Positions 33,477 to 44,559 of a stretch of 64,000 nt of DNA are shown here, piece by piece (position 1 is the stretch's first letter; each line of letters begins with the position of its first letter). The notes under the pieces were generated by a model that saw only the letters and a list, made by a program, of their open reading frames with translations, was not told where the DNA came from and searched no databases. The stretch is from NCBI RefSeq assembly GCF_048569485.1, contig NC_134355.1, positions 561,217,642-561,281,641 on the forward strand, read 5' to 3'. The translations under genes were made by a program, and so were the position numbers. Source of the stretch: Anomaloglossus baeobatrachus (Eukaryota; Chordata; Amphibia; Anura; Aromobatidae).

Positions 33477-35017
33477 TGTCGCCAAAGCGGGAGAGCCTGC
33501 CACCGACCGAGGATGCGGAGGGAGGAGGCCGGAAGTCATGAGGAAGCCGCCTTGGTAGCGGGTCTTCCGGCTGTCTTTTTTGGGCGTGACTGAGCCCGCC
33601 AAGAATCTGAACTCCTCTGATCCCTTTGAGTCCTTTTGGACGAGGAGAATTGGGACCTGCCCGAACCTCGAAAGGACCGAAACCCCGACTGTCCCCTCCT
33701 CTGTTGGGGTTTGTTTTGTCTGGGCTGAGGTAAGGATGAATCCTGACCCTTGGACTGTTTAATGATTTCATCCAAGCGCTCGCCAAACAGCCGGTCACCC
33801 GAAAATGGCAAACTGGTTAAACATTTTTAGGAAGCAGAATCTGCTTTCCATTCCCTTAACCACAAGGCTCTGCGTAAAACCACGGAGTAGGCAGATGCCA
33901 CTGCCGTACGGCTCGTAGAGTCCAGGACAGCATTAATCGCGTAAGACGCAAATGCAGACATTTGAGAGGTTAAGGGTGCCACCTGCGGAACAGATGTACG
34001 TGTGACCGTGTCAATCTGTGCAAGACCAGCTGAAATAGCTTGGAGTGCCCATACGGCTGCGAATGCAGGAGCAAACGACGCGCCGATAGCCTCATAGATG
34101 GATTTCAACCAGAGCTCCATCTGTCTGTCAGTGGCATCTTTTAGTGCAGCCCCATCCTCCATTGCAACTATGGATCTAGCCGCAATCCTGGAGATAGGGG
34201 GATCCACCTTGGGACACTGGGTCCAGCTCTTGACCACGTCAGGAGGAAAGGGATAACGTGTATCCTTAAGCCGATTGGAGAAACACTTATCTGGATAAGC
34301 GTGTTGTTTCTGGAGTGACTCTCTAAAGTCAGAATGGTCCAGAAAAGTACTTAATTTCCGCTTGGGAAATCTGAAATGGAATTTCTCCTGCTGTGAAGCT
34401 GACTCCTCCACTTGAGGAGCTGGGGGAGAAATATCCAACACTTTATTGATGGACGCGATAGATTGTTCACTATGGCGTCACCATCAGGAGTATCTAGAAT
34501 GAGAGCGGTCTCAGGGTCAGAATCCTGATCAGCTATTTCCGTCTCATCACACAGAGAATCCTCCTGCTGAGAGCCTGACCAGTGAGATGATGTAGAGGGC
34601 CGCTCATAGCGAGCCCTCTTAGGCTGTCTGGGACTGTCGTCCGTGTCAGAGCCATCACCCTGGGATGCGTGGGACACCCCCGGAGCTGTTCCAACTGAGG
34701 GGGGCCAGGGAGCAATGAATCAACAGCGCCCATGTCTGAGTTACTGGTCTAGACTGCATAGTTTCTAGAATCTGAGGCATAGTCACAGATAATCTATCCG
34801 CAAAAATTGCAAACTCTGTCCCCGTCACCTGGACAGTATTCACAGGTGGATCTCTCTGGGACACCTCCAGCAGAGGCCCTGGCCGAGCAGGGAGCACAGG
34901 GACCGAACACTGCACACAATGGGGGTCAGTGGACCCTGCCTGTAGAACAGCCGCACAAGCGGTGCAAGCAGCATAGAAAGCCTGTGCCTTGGCACCCCTG
35001 TTTTTTGCGGACGACAT
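33477..35017 (-). pseudogene. DIRS gag-like region (fossil)
   Basis: The first coding region of the element begins MSSAKNRGAKAQAFYAACTA at 35017, with a Cys-rich start. Further in lie an acidic-serine stretch (around 34500-34600) and FPKRKLSTFLDHSDFRESL, then a segment rich in Arg, Ser and Gln near 33540-33800. This order matches Gag-like proteins of vertebrate DIRS elements from memory. The function (particle or RNA binding) is inferred from the family. Broken. Confidence 0.7.
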
Positions 35018-36044
35018 GCTATATTCTCCTCCAGGAGGGTATATAGCCCAGAATCACCAGCGACTTAGTGCAATGTATAGCATGCATGCATAAAAATACA
35101 AATGAACACTTTCACTAGTGGGGTCAGCACCGGAGGGTGCCGCTTACCGCCCGCTAAGAGCGGGTGTGTAGTCGCCAGAATCCCGTGCCTGGGTGTCCCA
35201 GAACTTGTCTCCCCTTTCCAGCTCAGCCTGCACATCAGGAATGGCTGCCGGCGTTCTGTGAAGAGGGGCGGACCGTGGGCGTGCCTCAGACAAAGTGCGG
35301 GAAACTGGCTTCCCACTGTGCTCAATGTGAGGGCTGGAGTATGTAAAGCAGATTCCAGCCCTCGGCGCTGACTTTCTGTATAGCGTCCCGCCCTTCCCCT
35401 GACTGGCAGGCCTGGGGGCGGGAACGAAACGGAACTAGGCCGCAAAAGCCGGGGACTCTAGTAAAAAGCGCGGCCGACAAATCTGCACGGCCAGCGCGGA
35501 AGTCCCCGGCGCACCACAAGTCCCAGCCGCGTCACAGTAAAAACTGTCAGCAGGGGCCGGCGCGGCAGTTCCCCACACACTAACTCCCTTAGCAAGCTGT
35601 GGAAGTGTGGCACAAGCGCAGCAGCGCTATTGTCCCCGGCGCACTAACACACCCAGCAATGCTGCAGTGTGTGCGCGGTCTGTACGGGGACACAGAGTAC
35701 CTTGGCGTAGCAGGGCCCTGTCCCTGACGAAACTCCGCTCCATATCCAGCAGATTCCCCAGGGGCTGTGGACGGAGCACGGTCTCTGTGCCTGGAGACCG
35801 GTAAATCCCACTTCACCCAGAGCCCAAAGGGGGATGGGGAAGGATGCAGCATGTGGGCTCCAGCCTCTGTACCCGCAATGGGTACCTCAACCTTAACAAA
35901 CACCGCCGACACAAAGTGGGGTGAGAAGGGAGCATGCTGGGGACCCTAGTATGGGTCCTCTTTTCTTCCATCCGACATAGTCAGCAGCTGCTGCTGACTA
36001 AAACAGTGGAGCTATGCGTGGATGTCTGACCTCCTTCGCACAAA

Positions 36045-36190
36045 GCTTGAAAACTGAGGAACCCGTGATCCCACGGGGGGTGTATAGGCAGAAGGGGAGG
36101 GGCCTTACACTTTTAAGTGTAATGCTTTGTGTGGCCTCCGGAGGCAGTAGCTATACACCCAATTGTCTGGGTCTCCCAATTAGGAGCGAC
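36045..36190. repeat. DIRS right inverted terminal repeat
   Basis: Near-exact inverted partner of 30155-30310, from AAACTGAGGAACCCGTGATC to TCCCAATTAGGAGCGAC. The few differences (for example AATTAGGAGCG against AATTGGAGCT) are confined to the outermost 15 bases, and the internal complementary region preserves each version. Confidence 0.9.
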
Positions 36191-36529
36191 AAAGAAAGCA
36201 GCTTTCCAGACTACTCAGGTCTCTTCATCAGGCATGGTATAACACAAAATCTGAAGAGTCACATTTATACACAACAGGACATAGAATAGTGCAGTAAAGA
36301 CAAGTTATGTGAAGCAGAACTATCACTATGGCAAGGGGACAAACTGTTGTGGCCATAAATATTGCTGAAGTTCATAGATAAGCAGTGAGAAAGTTGTATT
36401 GACCTCTGATTGGGGTCTGGTCCGGGCTGTGATGCCCCCAGATGAAACACAGTTCTTAATTGATGTAAAAAGACATAAATCCATGTGACACATTCATTCC
36501 TGCTCTGAATGTGTTAAAGATTATCATAC

Positions 36530-36566
36530 TGAGCCTGATGAAGAGACCTGAGTAGTCTGGAAAGCT
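36530..36566 (+). ncRNA. Hammerhead-like core in Penelope arm (weak)
   Basis: CTGATGA is followed by a possible 4-bp stem (AGAC...GTCT) and then GGAAA, close to the hammerhead core CUGAUGA-stem II-CGAAA. Its inverted twin at 36197-36236 has the same GGAAA. Penelope pseudo-LTRs are known to carry hammerhead motifs. The C-to-G change, and the lack of a clear stem I and cleavage triplet, make activity unlikely. Confidence 0.3.
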
Positions 36567-36657
36567 GCTATTATTACCATCTTTTCAGTTAGCCATTAAA
36601 AGGTATCAACCACTGAGGACTTCAGTTCTTTTAAACAAACTTTTTGTATATAAGTGT

Positions 36658-37194
36658 TGTTAGGAGAGAGAAAATCTCATTTAAACAGTACTATCAGATT
36701 GTAAGGTGCTTGTGTGCACAGAAATTAGTATACTTTGAAAATAATAGTGTGGTTTATTATTTTTTTTTTCTTTTTAATTTCTGCACCCACCGCTAAATGG
36801 GTGGTTCACTTGTATTTAGGAGCCAATTTCTGGCTTTAAAAACTCTTTTGTACTTTGTAGACCCTTTCTGATGGCTTTTATTACTTGAAAAAGGATACCA
36901 GTATAACACTGAAACATATAGTCTAAATAGAATCCTAAGTTAACTACCTTGAAGCTAGAGACTACCATTGGTGTATCCGATCTTCACAAGGCTTTTATTC
37001 CCTATATGGTGGATTTTTACCTAGGTGCTCCCCCAGCCACGAGGCAGCAGCAGGTGGCATTCCCATCAAGGGCACCATACAATCCCCTAACTGAGCAACA
37101 TCTTTTTTAGTTTTTTCTCTCCTCCTTAAATAGGGTTATCCTATTATGTGCACTTTTTTCCCCACAACTTTTATCTACACATGTGAACCTAGCC
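36658..37194. other. No gene; right end of a MITE at its edge
   Basis: AT-rich DNA. At about 37175-37194 ACATGTGAACCTAGCC looks like the right end of a GGCT...MITE that abuts the next element through a shared TTA. Its left end was not found. Confidence 0.4.
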
Positions 37195-37197
37195 TTA

Positions 37198-37600
37198 AGG
37201 CCCCGTCACACACGAGATCGCTAACAAGATTGTTGCTAAGTCACAGTTTCTGTGACGCAGTAGCGATCCCGTTAGCGATCTCGTTATGTGTGACACTTAC
37301 CAGCGATCAGGCCCCTGCTGTGAGATCGCTGATCGTTGCCGAATGGTCCGGACCATTTTCTTCAAAGGTGATGTCCTGCTGGGCAGGACGCATCGCTGTG
37401 CTTGACACCTACCAACAACCTCCTAACACGGTCCCAGCGCCCGCCGAGATCGTTATACAGGTCGCTGATCGTTACTGCGTCGTTGGTAAGGCCTCACTGT
37501 GTGACATCTCACCAGCGACCTCCCAGCGACTTACCAGCGATCCTTATCAGGTCACATCGTTGTCGGGATCGCTGGTAAGTCGTTGTGTGTGACTGGGCCT
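37198..37600. mobile_element. Harbinger-like MITE (AGGCCCCGTCACAC), TTA duplication
   Basis: TTA at 37195-37197 and 37601-37603 flanks AGGCCCCGTCACACACGAGA and the worn complement GTGTGTGACTGGGCCT. The interior repeats CAGCGATC and GATCGCT words. The 148-codon frame crossing it is chance. Confidence 0.8.
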
Positions 37601-38054
37601 TTAGTGATCTGCGGTTGGTGATTCGCTTTTGGCAGAAATTATTATTTTATACACGTTTGCTTCCATGGGTGCATCAATCCTCTGTGCGTATACCATAATA
37701 GTCTGAGATGGATTCTTCAGCGCCGCTCCCGTCTGCATCGAGGGGCTGATGGCATTGAGTAGGCAGGTGCTTGCGAGGACATGAGCACAGTTTTAATGTA
37801 TTATGTACTTTTCATTAAGTCAAAAGAGAAACTTAATAGATTAACATCACATAAGCCGCACCAGTCTTTACCATTACACTTTTCCTTCCGGGATTACCAT
37901 CTCCTGGCTTTGGCAAAAGAAAAAAAAACTGCACCTGAATCTGTACCTGTGATCGCAGCCTTTTATATTGGCTGATCAGAGGTAAACCTACAAAATCTGC
38001 CGTCAGTATCAAGGTTATTTAATCTGATGTGGTAGAAGAAGGGGAAAGATGCAG

Positions 38055-38450
38055 TTAAAACGTACCTATCAGGTACAATATGCTCCCACAACCACGAGCA
38101 GTTCTGGGTGTATATTGCTAATCCCTGCCTAACCGTCCCTGTATACACTAGCATTGATAAAGAGATCTTAGAAAACGTGTTTCTAAAGATCTTGCTGTTC
38201 AATGCCAATTGCCTAGCGTCATCGGTGGTGATGCGCATACATGGCTGTGTCCGTTGTCACCGAATTAGACACCAGGCAGCAGGTATGATCAGAAGGCCTC
38301 ATTAGCATATCATAAAGGATACTTTTTCTAAAGATTTCTTTATATATGCTACCAGATGCAAGGGACGGTTAGGCAGGAATTAGCAATATACACCCAGAAC
38401 TGCTCGTGGTTCTGGGTACATATTGCACCTGACAGCTTCATTTTAAAGTA
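38055..38450. mobile_element. T2-like foldback element, GGTACAATATG family
   Basis: Both arms carry the phrases AGCAGTTCTGGGTG, ATATTGCTAATCC or its inverted form, and GCCTAACCGTCCCTG, facing each other. The same family is present at 53342-54086. The left end (GTTAAAACGTACCTATCAGG) is worn and the right end (CACCTGACAGCTTCATTTTAA) nearly keeps the TTAA. Confidence 0.65.
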
Positions 38451-38663
38451 GTCTATGCCCCCCAGATTGTACAAGAATCAGAACTTCGGCATACTCTTCA
38501 TAAAATCAATCCCAAACTGGTGCGAAATGCAGCTCAGGATGGTTGTTGGTAGGTCAAATATAATAATGGGTGCAGATCAGCAGATAGATGGATATTACCG
38601 TGTATTAGGGTTAGATGCTGGACATGGTGCTAATGTCTGAATACATAGGATATACAGGCAGGT

Positions 38664-38960
38664 TAAGGGGAATCTGTCAACAGGTTTTTGCTATGTAAGC
38701 TGGTCAGCACACTGCAAGGGTTAACATAGAAAATTCAGGGATGCCTGACTTGTCAAGGTCTGATAAGTTGTTTATTTGCTATTTTTGTTTAATCAGCAGA
38801 ACCCTTATCATTGCTGGACTACAAAGTCACATGCATGGCAGTCCAGCATGCCTCCTCCTGTGATTGACAGAAGATGAACCCCAGTGATTTCTGGACTCAG
38901 GTTTTGCTGATACTGTAAAAGGTAGCTTCTAAAGTACATAAAACTTATGAAAACCTCTGC
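38664..38960. mobile_element. Possible half T2-like element
   Basis: TTAAGGGGAATCTGTCAACAGG resembles the ends of a TTAA-type family. A second inverted end was not found before the minisatellite, so it is truncated or unrelated. Confidence 0.35.
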
Positions 38961-39239
38961 AAAAAAGCAGCAAAAAACGCAGTGTTACATCATTGTGTCC
39001 CATCCCGTCATGTGCAGCTCACAGCTGTAGGGGTAAATCCGCGCCATTCTTTTGTAGCCTTACACTATCCACCGACCTACAATTTCCCTCTGTTACTGCT
39101 ACTTTCAGCGCTCAGAGCGCAGCAGTCAACTCATTACTGACTGCTCCGCTTTGCACACTGTTAGTACCGGTGACAGCAGGTTGAGCACCAGTGCTGCAGA
39201 GGTGACTTATTCCAGCTGTGAAAACAGTCAAGCATTCTG

Positions 39240-40680
39240 CCATTAGTAGTACAATGGCCGGCTGCCGGACCTGTTCTCACTGCCAGAGGAAGTCACCACC
39301 GCAGTACTGGTGCCCGTCCTGTGTTTACCACTGTAACTCTTGTTCTCACCCTGCTGAAAAAAGTCACCGCCAAAGCCCTGGTGCCCAGACCTGCTGTCAC
39401 TGCTGGAAGAAGTCACCGCTGCAGCCCTGATCCTTGAACCGCTGTCAATGCTCACTGCTGGAAGAAGTCACCTCTGCAGCCCTGGTGCCTGAACCTGCTA
39501 TCATCGCCCATTGCTAGAAGAAGTCACCGCTGCAGCCCTGGTTCACAGACCTGCTGTCACTGCTCACTGCTGGAAGAAATCACCACTGCAGGCCCTGGTT
39601 CTCGAACCAGCTGTCACTGCTCACTGCTGGAAGAAGTCACCTCCTCAGCCCTGGTGCCCAGACCTGCTGTCACTGCTCACTGCTGGAAGACGTCACCTCC
39701 TCAGCCCTGGTGCCCAGACCTGCTGTCACTGCTCACTGCTGGAAGACGTCACCTCCTCAGCCCTGGTGCCCAGACCTGCTGTCACTGCTCACTGCTGGAA
39801 GAAGTCACCTCCTCAGCCTGGTGCCCAGACCTGCTGTCACTGCTCACTGCTGGAAGACGTCACCTCCTCAGCCCTGGTGCCCAGACCTGCTGTCACTGCT
39901 CACTGCTGGAAGACGTCACCTCCTCAGCCTGGTGCCCAGACCTGCTGTCACTGCTCACTGCTGGAAGAAGTCACCTCCTCAGCCCTGGTGCCCAGACCTG
40001 CTGTCACTGCTCACTGCTGGAAGAAGTCACCTCCGCAGCCCTGGTGCCCAGACCTGCTGTCACTGCTCACTGCTGGAAGACGTCACCTCCTCAGCCCTGG
40101 TACCCAGACCTGCTGTCACTGCTCACTGCTGGAAGAAGTCACCTCCGCAGCCCTGGTGCCCAGACCTGCTGTCACTGCTCACTGCTGGAAGAAGTCACCT
40201 CCGCAGCCCTGGTGCCCAGACCTGCTGTCACTGCTCACTGCTGGAAGAAGTCACCTCCGCAGCCTGGTGCCCAGACCTGCTGTCACTGCTCACTGCTGGA
40301 AGACGTCACCTCCTCAGCCCTGGTACCCAGACCTGCTGTCACTGCTCACTGCTGGAAGAAGTCACCTCCGCAGCCCTGGTACCCAGACCTGCTGTCACTG
40401 CTCACTGCTGGAAGAAGTCACCTCCGCAGCCCTGGTGCCCAGACCTGCTGTCACTGCTCACTGCTGGAAGAAGTCACCTCTGCAGCCCTGGTTCCCAATG
40501 TGCTATCACTTCTAACTGTTGTAAGAAATCAGCTCCTCAGCCCTGGTGCCCAGACCTGCTATCACCGGTCACTGCTGGAAGAAGTCACAGCCGCAGTCCT
40601 GGTGCCCACACATGCTGTCACCGGTCACTGCTGGATGAAGTCACCGCTGCAGCCCTGCTGTCACATATAACTGCTACAGT
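39240..40680 (+). repeat. 56-bp minisatellite, about 25 copies
   Basis: The core CTGTCACTGCTCACTGCTGG then AAGAAGTCACCTCC(T/G)CAG and CCCTGGTGCCCAGAC recurs every 56 bases; four units are 55. The first three and last three copies are more diverged. Because 56 is not a multiple of 3 and the unit has no plus-strand stop, all three plus frames stay open for more than 330 codons (39511-40515, 39654-40670, 39710-40732). This is a property of the repeat, not evidence of a gene. Flanking GAGCGCAGCAGT at 39115 and 40685 hints that the array grew inside a shared motif. Confidence 0.95.
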
Positions 40681-40689
40681 GTTCAGAGC

Positions 40690-42415
40690 GCAGCAGTACA
40701 ATCATTGCTGGCTGCTGCACTCTGCAAACTGAACACTGACTTTGCTCTGCTTCGTCAGTGTAAGGAGCAATTCTCAGAAAAGTGACGTAAAACATCTGTA
40801 CAACTTGTGACTTGCTATTGAACGACTATTTTTGAGCTGTGATTTTGATGTGAAATAAAACAGCCAAGTGGCGACAAATCAGGTTACTTTAACATTGCAT
40901 TGACGTTTATGTCACTTGCAACTGAAAATCCGACTCATTTGGAGCCATTTGCAGCGCTGTCACAAGACATCATAGGTCACAATAGGAAATCATTATGTGC
41001 GATGTCACAATGCATTTTCAGTGTCGCTCGACACATGTTGCCGTGTAGCCCTGACCTAACTGCTGCTCCCACAACGTGACGCAGACAAAACAACTGTCAC
41101 TGGCTCCTGCGGCAGCCAAAATTACCTAATTCTGGGGGGTTTACTTATTTGGTTTTCGCTGTTTACTTATCGGATTAATTTATTTTATATTTTAATAGAC
41201 TGGCCATGTCTGAACACAGCGACACCAAATATGTGTATTTTTTTTTACAGTTTTATTTTCAATGGGGCAAAAAGGAGGAGGTTATTTGAAGTTTTGTGTT
41301 TTTTTCCCCCATATTTTTAAAAAAATATTTTTTTTTTACTTTTAAGTCCCTTAGAGGTTTTAAAGCTGCAACTGGCCGATCACTTGAGCATACAACACTG
41401 CTCTGTACAGCTGAAAGGATGGTCTATGAACGTCGGCCCACCGGCATTCACAGGAAGATTATCAGGTCACACAGGGGTCAACATTTTGAATCATTTTTCC
41501 TATTTTATGCCATTAAAAATATTAAACAGTTGAAACAATGTACACAATAATGCTTTCAGTTTTTTAAATTAACCTAACCTCATTTTTAATGGTTGTCCCA
41601 CAAAGGCATGGATCACATCTATGCTGGATAGGTTGTAAATATCTTATCAACATGACTCCATGGATCTCTGGAATGATCAATGTCGGGACGGACTGACGGA
41701 GACTCCATTAAAACTTTGTGTGTTCCCATAGGTATCAATGGGGTTTCCAAATGTAGAGCCTGAAGCTATGATAAGTGCATTGTCTGTACACAGCAGGAAT
41801 GTGTGTGTACTATAGTCCACATGTCACAGCTGATGTATGAAATACACACGAAGCCCAAGGGTATATTCACTCAGATAGTTTGGGCAAAATCTGATCCATT
41901 GATGTGAATGGGGTTCTTTATGCAGCAGTTGCATAGCTTTTTGTAAGCTACATTTGAAGTCCATCTAAACAGGTTGCGTGGAACAAGACTCCTCAGCCCA
42001 TCTAAACCGGCCGCCAATCACCAGACAAATGAGCAAAACCTTGTTCGTTGGGTGGATCGAATTGTCAGCGGGTTAAAAAATCACAGTTGTTGACAGCCTA
42101 ATGCCCTGTGTAAACAGAATATGTACTGTTGATGACATGATACTGTATGGGCCAGTGCTTTGGGAGATGAAGTCAAGGATCCAGGCAAATCCCTCCTCAC
42201 TGGGTATAATTGTCATGGGGACAATATTAACTCCTTCCCAACATGTGATATACACAAAACATCACACACCAGGGGCCGCTGTTTGGAGAGGACCCTCCAG
42301 CCGTTATCCAGTACTGCCTCCAGTAACAGCAGCATTTAAAGAGCACACTCCCCTGACGCCTACTTCATTCCCCAGCACAGTTCCGCCGCCATCGTCTACT
42401 GCGAGCACAATCCTA
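40690..42415. other. No gene or named repeat seen
   Basis: AT-rich DNA between the two minisatellites. Chance frames of up to 84 codons. If the candidate exon at 46569 is real, this stretch would be intron or downstream exon territory of a minus-strand gene, but I could not pick out an exon. Confidence 0.4.
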
Positions 42416-42419
42416 TAGC

Positions 42420-43045
42420 ATACTTCTGCCCCCAGAAAAATCCTGTTGCCTATTTCTGCCCCCAGCACTATCTTACCGCCTACTTCTGTGCCCAGCACAC
42501 TCTGGCCGCCTACTTCTGCCCCTAGCTCCAATCCAGCCGCCTACTTCTGCCCCAGCACACTCTGGCCGCCTACTTCTGCCCCTAGCTCCAATCCAGCCGC
42601 CTACTTCTGCCCCAGCACACTCTGGCCACCTACTTTTGCCCCCAGCACAATCCTGCCCCCTACTCCTGCTCTCAGACAATCCCGCCGCCTACTTCTGCCC
42701 TCAGCACACCCCTGCCGCCTATTTCTGCCTTCAGCACACCCCGGCCGCCTACTTCTGCCCCCAGTACTCCCCAGTCGCCTACTTCTGCCCCCAGTAACAC
42801 CCCGGCCTCCTACTTCTGCCCCCAGCACACTCCGGCCACCTACTTTTGCCCCTAGCATACCTCATCCGCCTACTTTTGCCCCCAGCACACCACGGCCACC
42901 TACTTTTGCCCCCAGCACACCCTGGCCGCCTACTTCTGCCTCAGCACACCCCGGCCGCCTACTTCTGCCCTCAGCACACCTAGGCCGCCTATTTCTGCCC
43001 ACAGCACACCCCGGCTGCCTACTTTTGCTCCCAGCATATCCTTTT
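42420..43045 (+). repeat. 30-bp minisatellite, first segment
   Basis: Units of the form CCGCCTACTTCTGCCCCCAG plus CACACCCCGG repeat about 20 times, with 29-, 30- and 31-base variants. When the length is 30 the frame encodes PSTPRPPTSA decapeptides, but the length variants move it between frames. The left end is the most diverged. It continues after an interruption at 44560. Confidence 0.95.
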
Positions 43046-44555
43046 TGCACCTCTGCTTTGACTACTTAGGGAGGCTTCTGCACTGGCGGTTTGCTCCGTT
43101 TGTCCCGATGATTCCCTGGCACCAGCGACATGAAACGCGTCCGGACATCTTCTTAGGACAACATCCCAGATAAGTCTATTTGGCTCACCCTCTGATTGGG
43201 ATGGAGAGTCTCTGTATTTAAAGGGAACCTGTCATCAGAAATTTTGCACTAAACATAAAAGATTCCCCCTCTACAGCTCCTGGGCTGCATTCTAGCAATG
43301 TTCCTGTTATTTATATGCCCCCTTTCTGACCAAAATAAAGACTTTGTAAAGTGGTACCTTTTTGTATTCAGATCTTGATAATGGTACACGGGGGCAGGCT
43401 CTCTGGTGTCCGTTAGTCTGCCTCCCTGTCGCTTTAGGCCGTCTCCCATCGCGCAATTTCAAAGAGGTGACGTGAGGTAAGCTGGCCAGCGCTTGTGCAG
43501 AACGGTGTAGGCGACGGTGGAGGCGGCGGTGAAAGCGCGACCACGAGATTATGGGTGGGTACTTGCTGATGAAAGTCACAGCGCCGCCCATAATCTCGCG
43601 CATGCGCAACAGGTCACCAGCGGTCACACTGTGCACATTGCACAGTCCTACGAGAGTGGCACGGCGCATGCGCGAGATTATGGGCGGCCATAATCTCGCG
43701 CATGCGCCGTGCCACTCTTGCGGGACTGCAATGTGCAGTGTGACCGCTGATGACGTGTTGGGCATGCGCAAGATTGTGGGCGGCCATAATCTTGCGCATG
43801 CGCCGTGCCACTCTCGCGGGACTGCAATGTGCAGTGTGACCTCTGGTGACGTGTTGCGCATGCGCAATATTATGGGCGGCGCTGTGATTTTCATCAGCAA
43901 GTACCCGCCCATAATCTCGTGCTCGCGATTCCACCGCCGCCTCCACCGTTCTGCGCAAGCGCTGGCCAGTTTACCCACGTAACCTCTTTGAAATTGCGCA
44001 ATGGGGGACGGCCTAAAGCGACAGGGAGGCAGACTAATGGACACCAGAGAGCCCGCCCCCGTGTACCATTATCAAGATCTGAATACAAAAAGGTACCACT
44101 TTACAAAGTCTTTATTTTGGTCAGAAAGGGGGCACATAAACAACAGGAACATTGCTAGAATGCAGCCCAGGAGCTGCAGAGGGGGAATCTTTTAGGTTTA
44201 GTGCAAAATATCTGATGACAGGTTCCCTTTAAGGGGTGTTTGTATGTGCTGTGCAGGGTCTATTAGGGTCAAGCAGGGTTTCCCGTCGGTGAATGGGGGC
44301 GCCATAACCCTAGGGCATCATACCCTCCATTGCTAGGTAGGGAGAGGCTGACTAGGGCTGATTTAGGGCCAGTCTGTGTGATCATTCACCCTCCTAGCAT
44401 TTGTTATTACACGTTTGGCACATTATCTATTCATGTTGTTTGTGAATTTGGTCTCCGACCTTTTAGTATTAAGATTAAAAGTTATATTTTATTGGCGTTT
44501 CCTTTTCTTGTTGAAACCTATTCCCCCATTTTTTCTTATAGGCTGCGGCCTGGTT
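43046..44555. mobile_element. Insert within the 30-bp array
   Basis: This stretch breaks the minisatellite and contains a T2 palindrome (43218-44232) flanked by 170 and 320 bases of unrelated text. ATGAAACGCGTCCGGAC near 43131 recalls the 3' part of Penelope-like or similar elements. The outer limits are set by the loss of the 30-bp repeat. Confidence 0.55.
43218..44232. mobile_element. T2-like foldback element, ~1-kb palindrome
   Basis: TTAA-bounded, with ends AAAGGGAACCTGTCATCAGA and the complement at 44210-44230. The arms are close to identical when inverted. The centre (43600-43880) holds several inner inverted copies of the ATTATGGGCGG and GCATGCGC words, so it is a nest of hairpins. 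It has the same terminal 30 bases as 17726-18731 but a different centre. The paired frames on both strands (245, 143 and 114 codons) are mirror artefacts. Confidence 0.9.
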
Positions 44556-44559
44556 ATAC

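Larger units (their letters stand above)
30129..36196 (-). mobile_element. DIRS-type retroelement (broken fossil)
   Basis: The element runs from GAAGGGAATTTTG to GAGCGACAAAGAA, about 6.07 kb. Terminal inverted repeats of about 150 bases lie at each end. The internal complementary region at about 30450-30560 joins the complements of both outer ends, the defining DIRS feature. Order on the minus strand is gag-like region, reverse transcriptase with RNase H, then tyrosine recombinase. The coding regions are broken in several places. No target duplication is expected for this family and none is seen. Confidence 0.92.
30006..36646 (-). mobile_element. Penelope-like element with inverted ends, split by DIRS
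   Basis: GTATATAAGTG flanks the unit at about 29995-30005 and 36647-36657, an 11-bp duplication. The left arm (30055-30128 plus 36197-36240) is an inverted copy of the right arm (36530-36646). The middle (36241-36530), read on the minus strand, ends in GMNVSHGFMSFY-stop, like the C-termini of Penelope/Neptune proteins (GLNxDxGFxxHY). An inverted partial pseudo-LTR on a 5'-truncated copy is a known Penelope layout. The DIRS element sits cleanly inside one arm. Confidence 0.6.

Noticed and set aside
36530-36566. An active hammerhead ribozyme
   Set aside because: The conserved CGAAA reads GGAAA and I could not form stem I or a cleavage triplet; kept only as a weak motif.
39511-40732. Three overlapping 334-340-codon frames
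   Set aside because: They come from a stop-free 56-bp minisatellite read in three phases; no start context or splice support.
43307-44044. 245-codon minus frame and its plus mirror
   Set aside because: Mirror reading of the T2 palindrome at 43218-44232.
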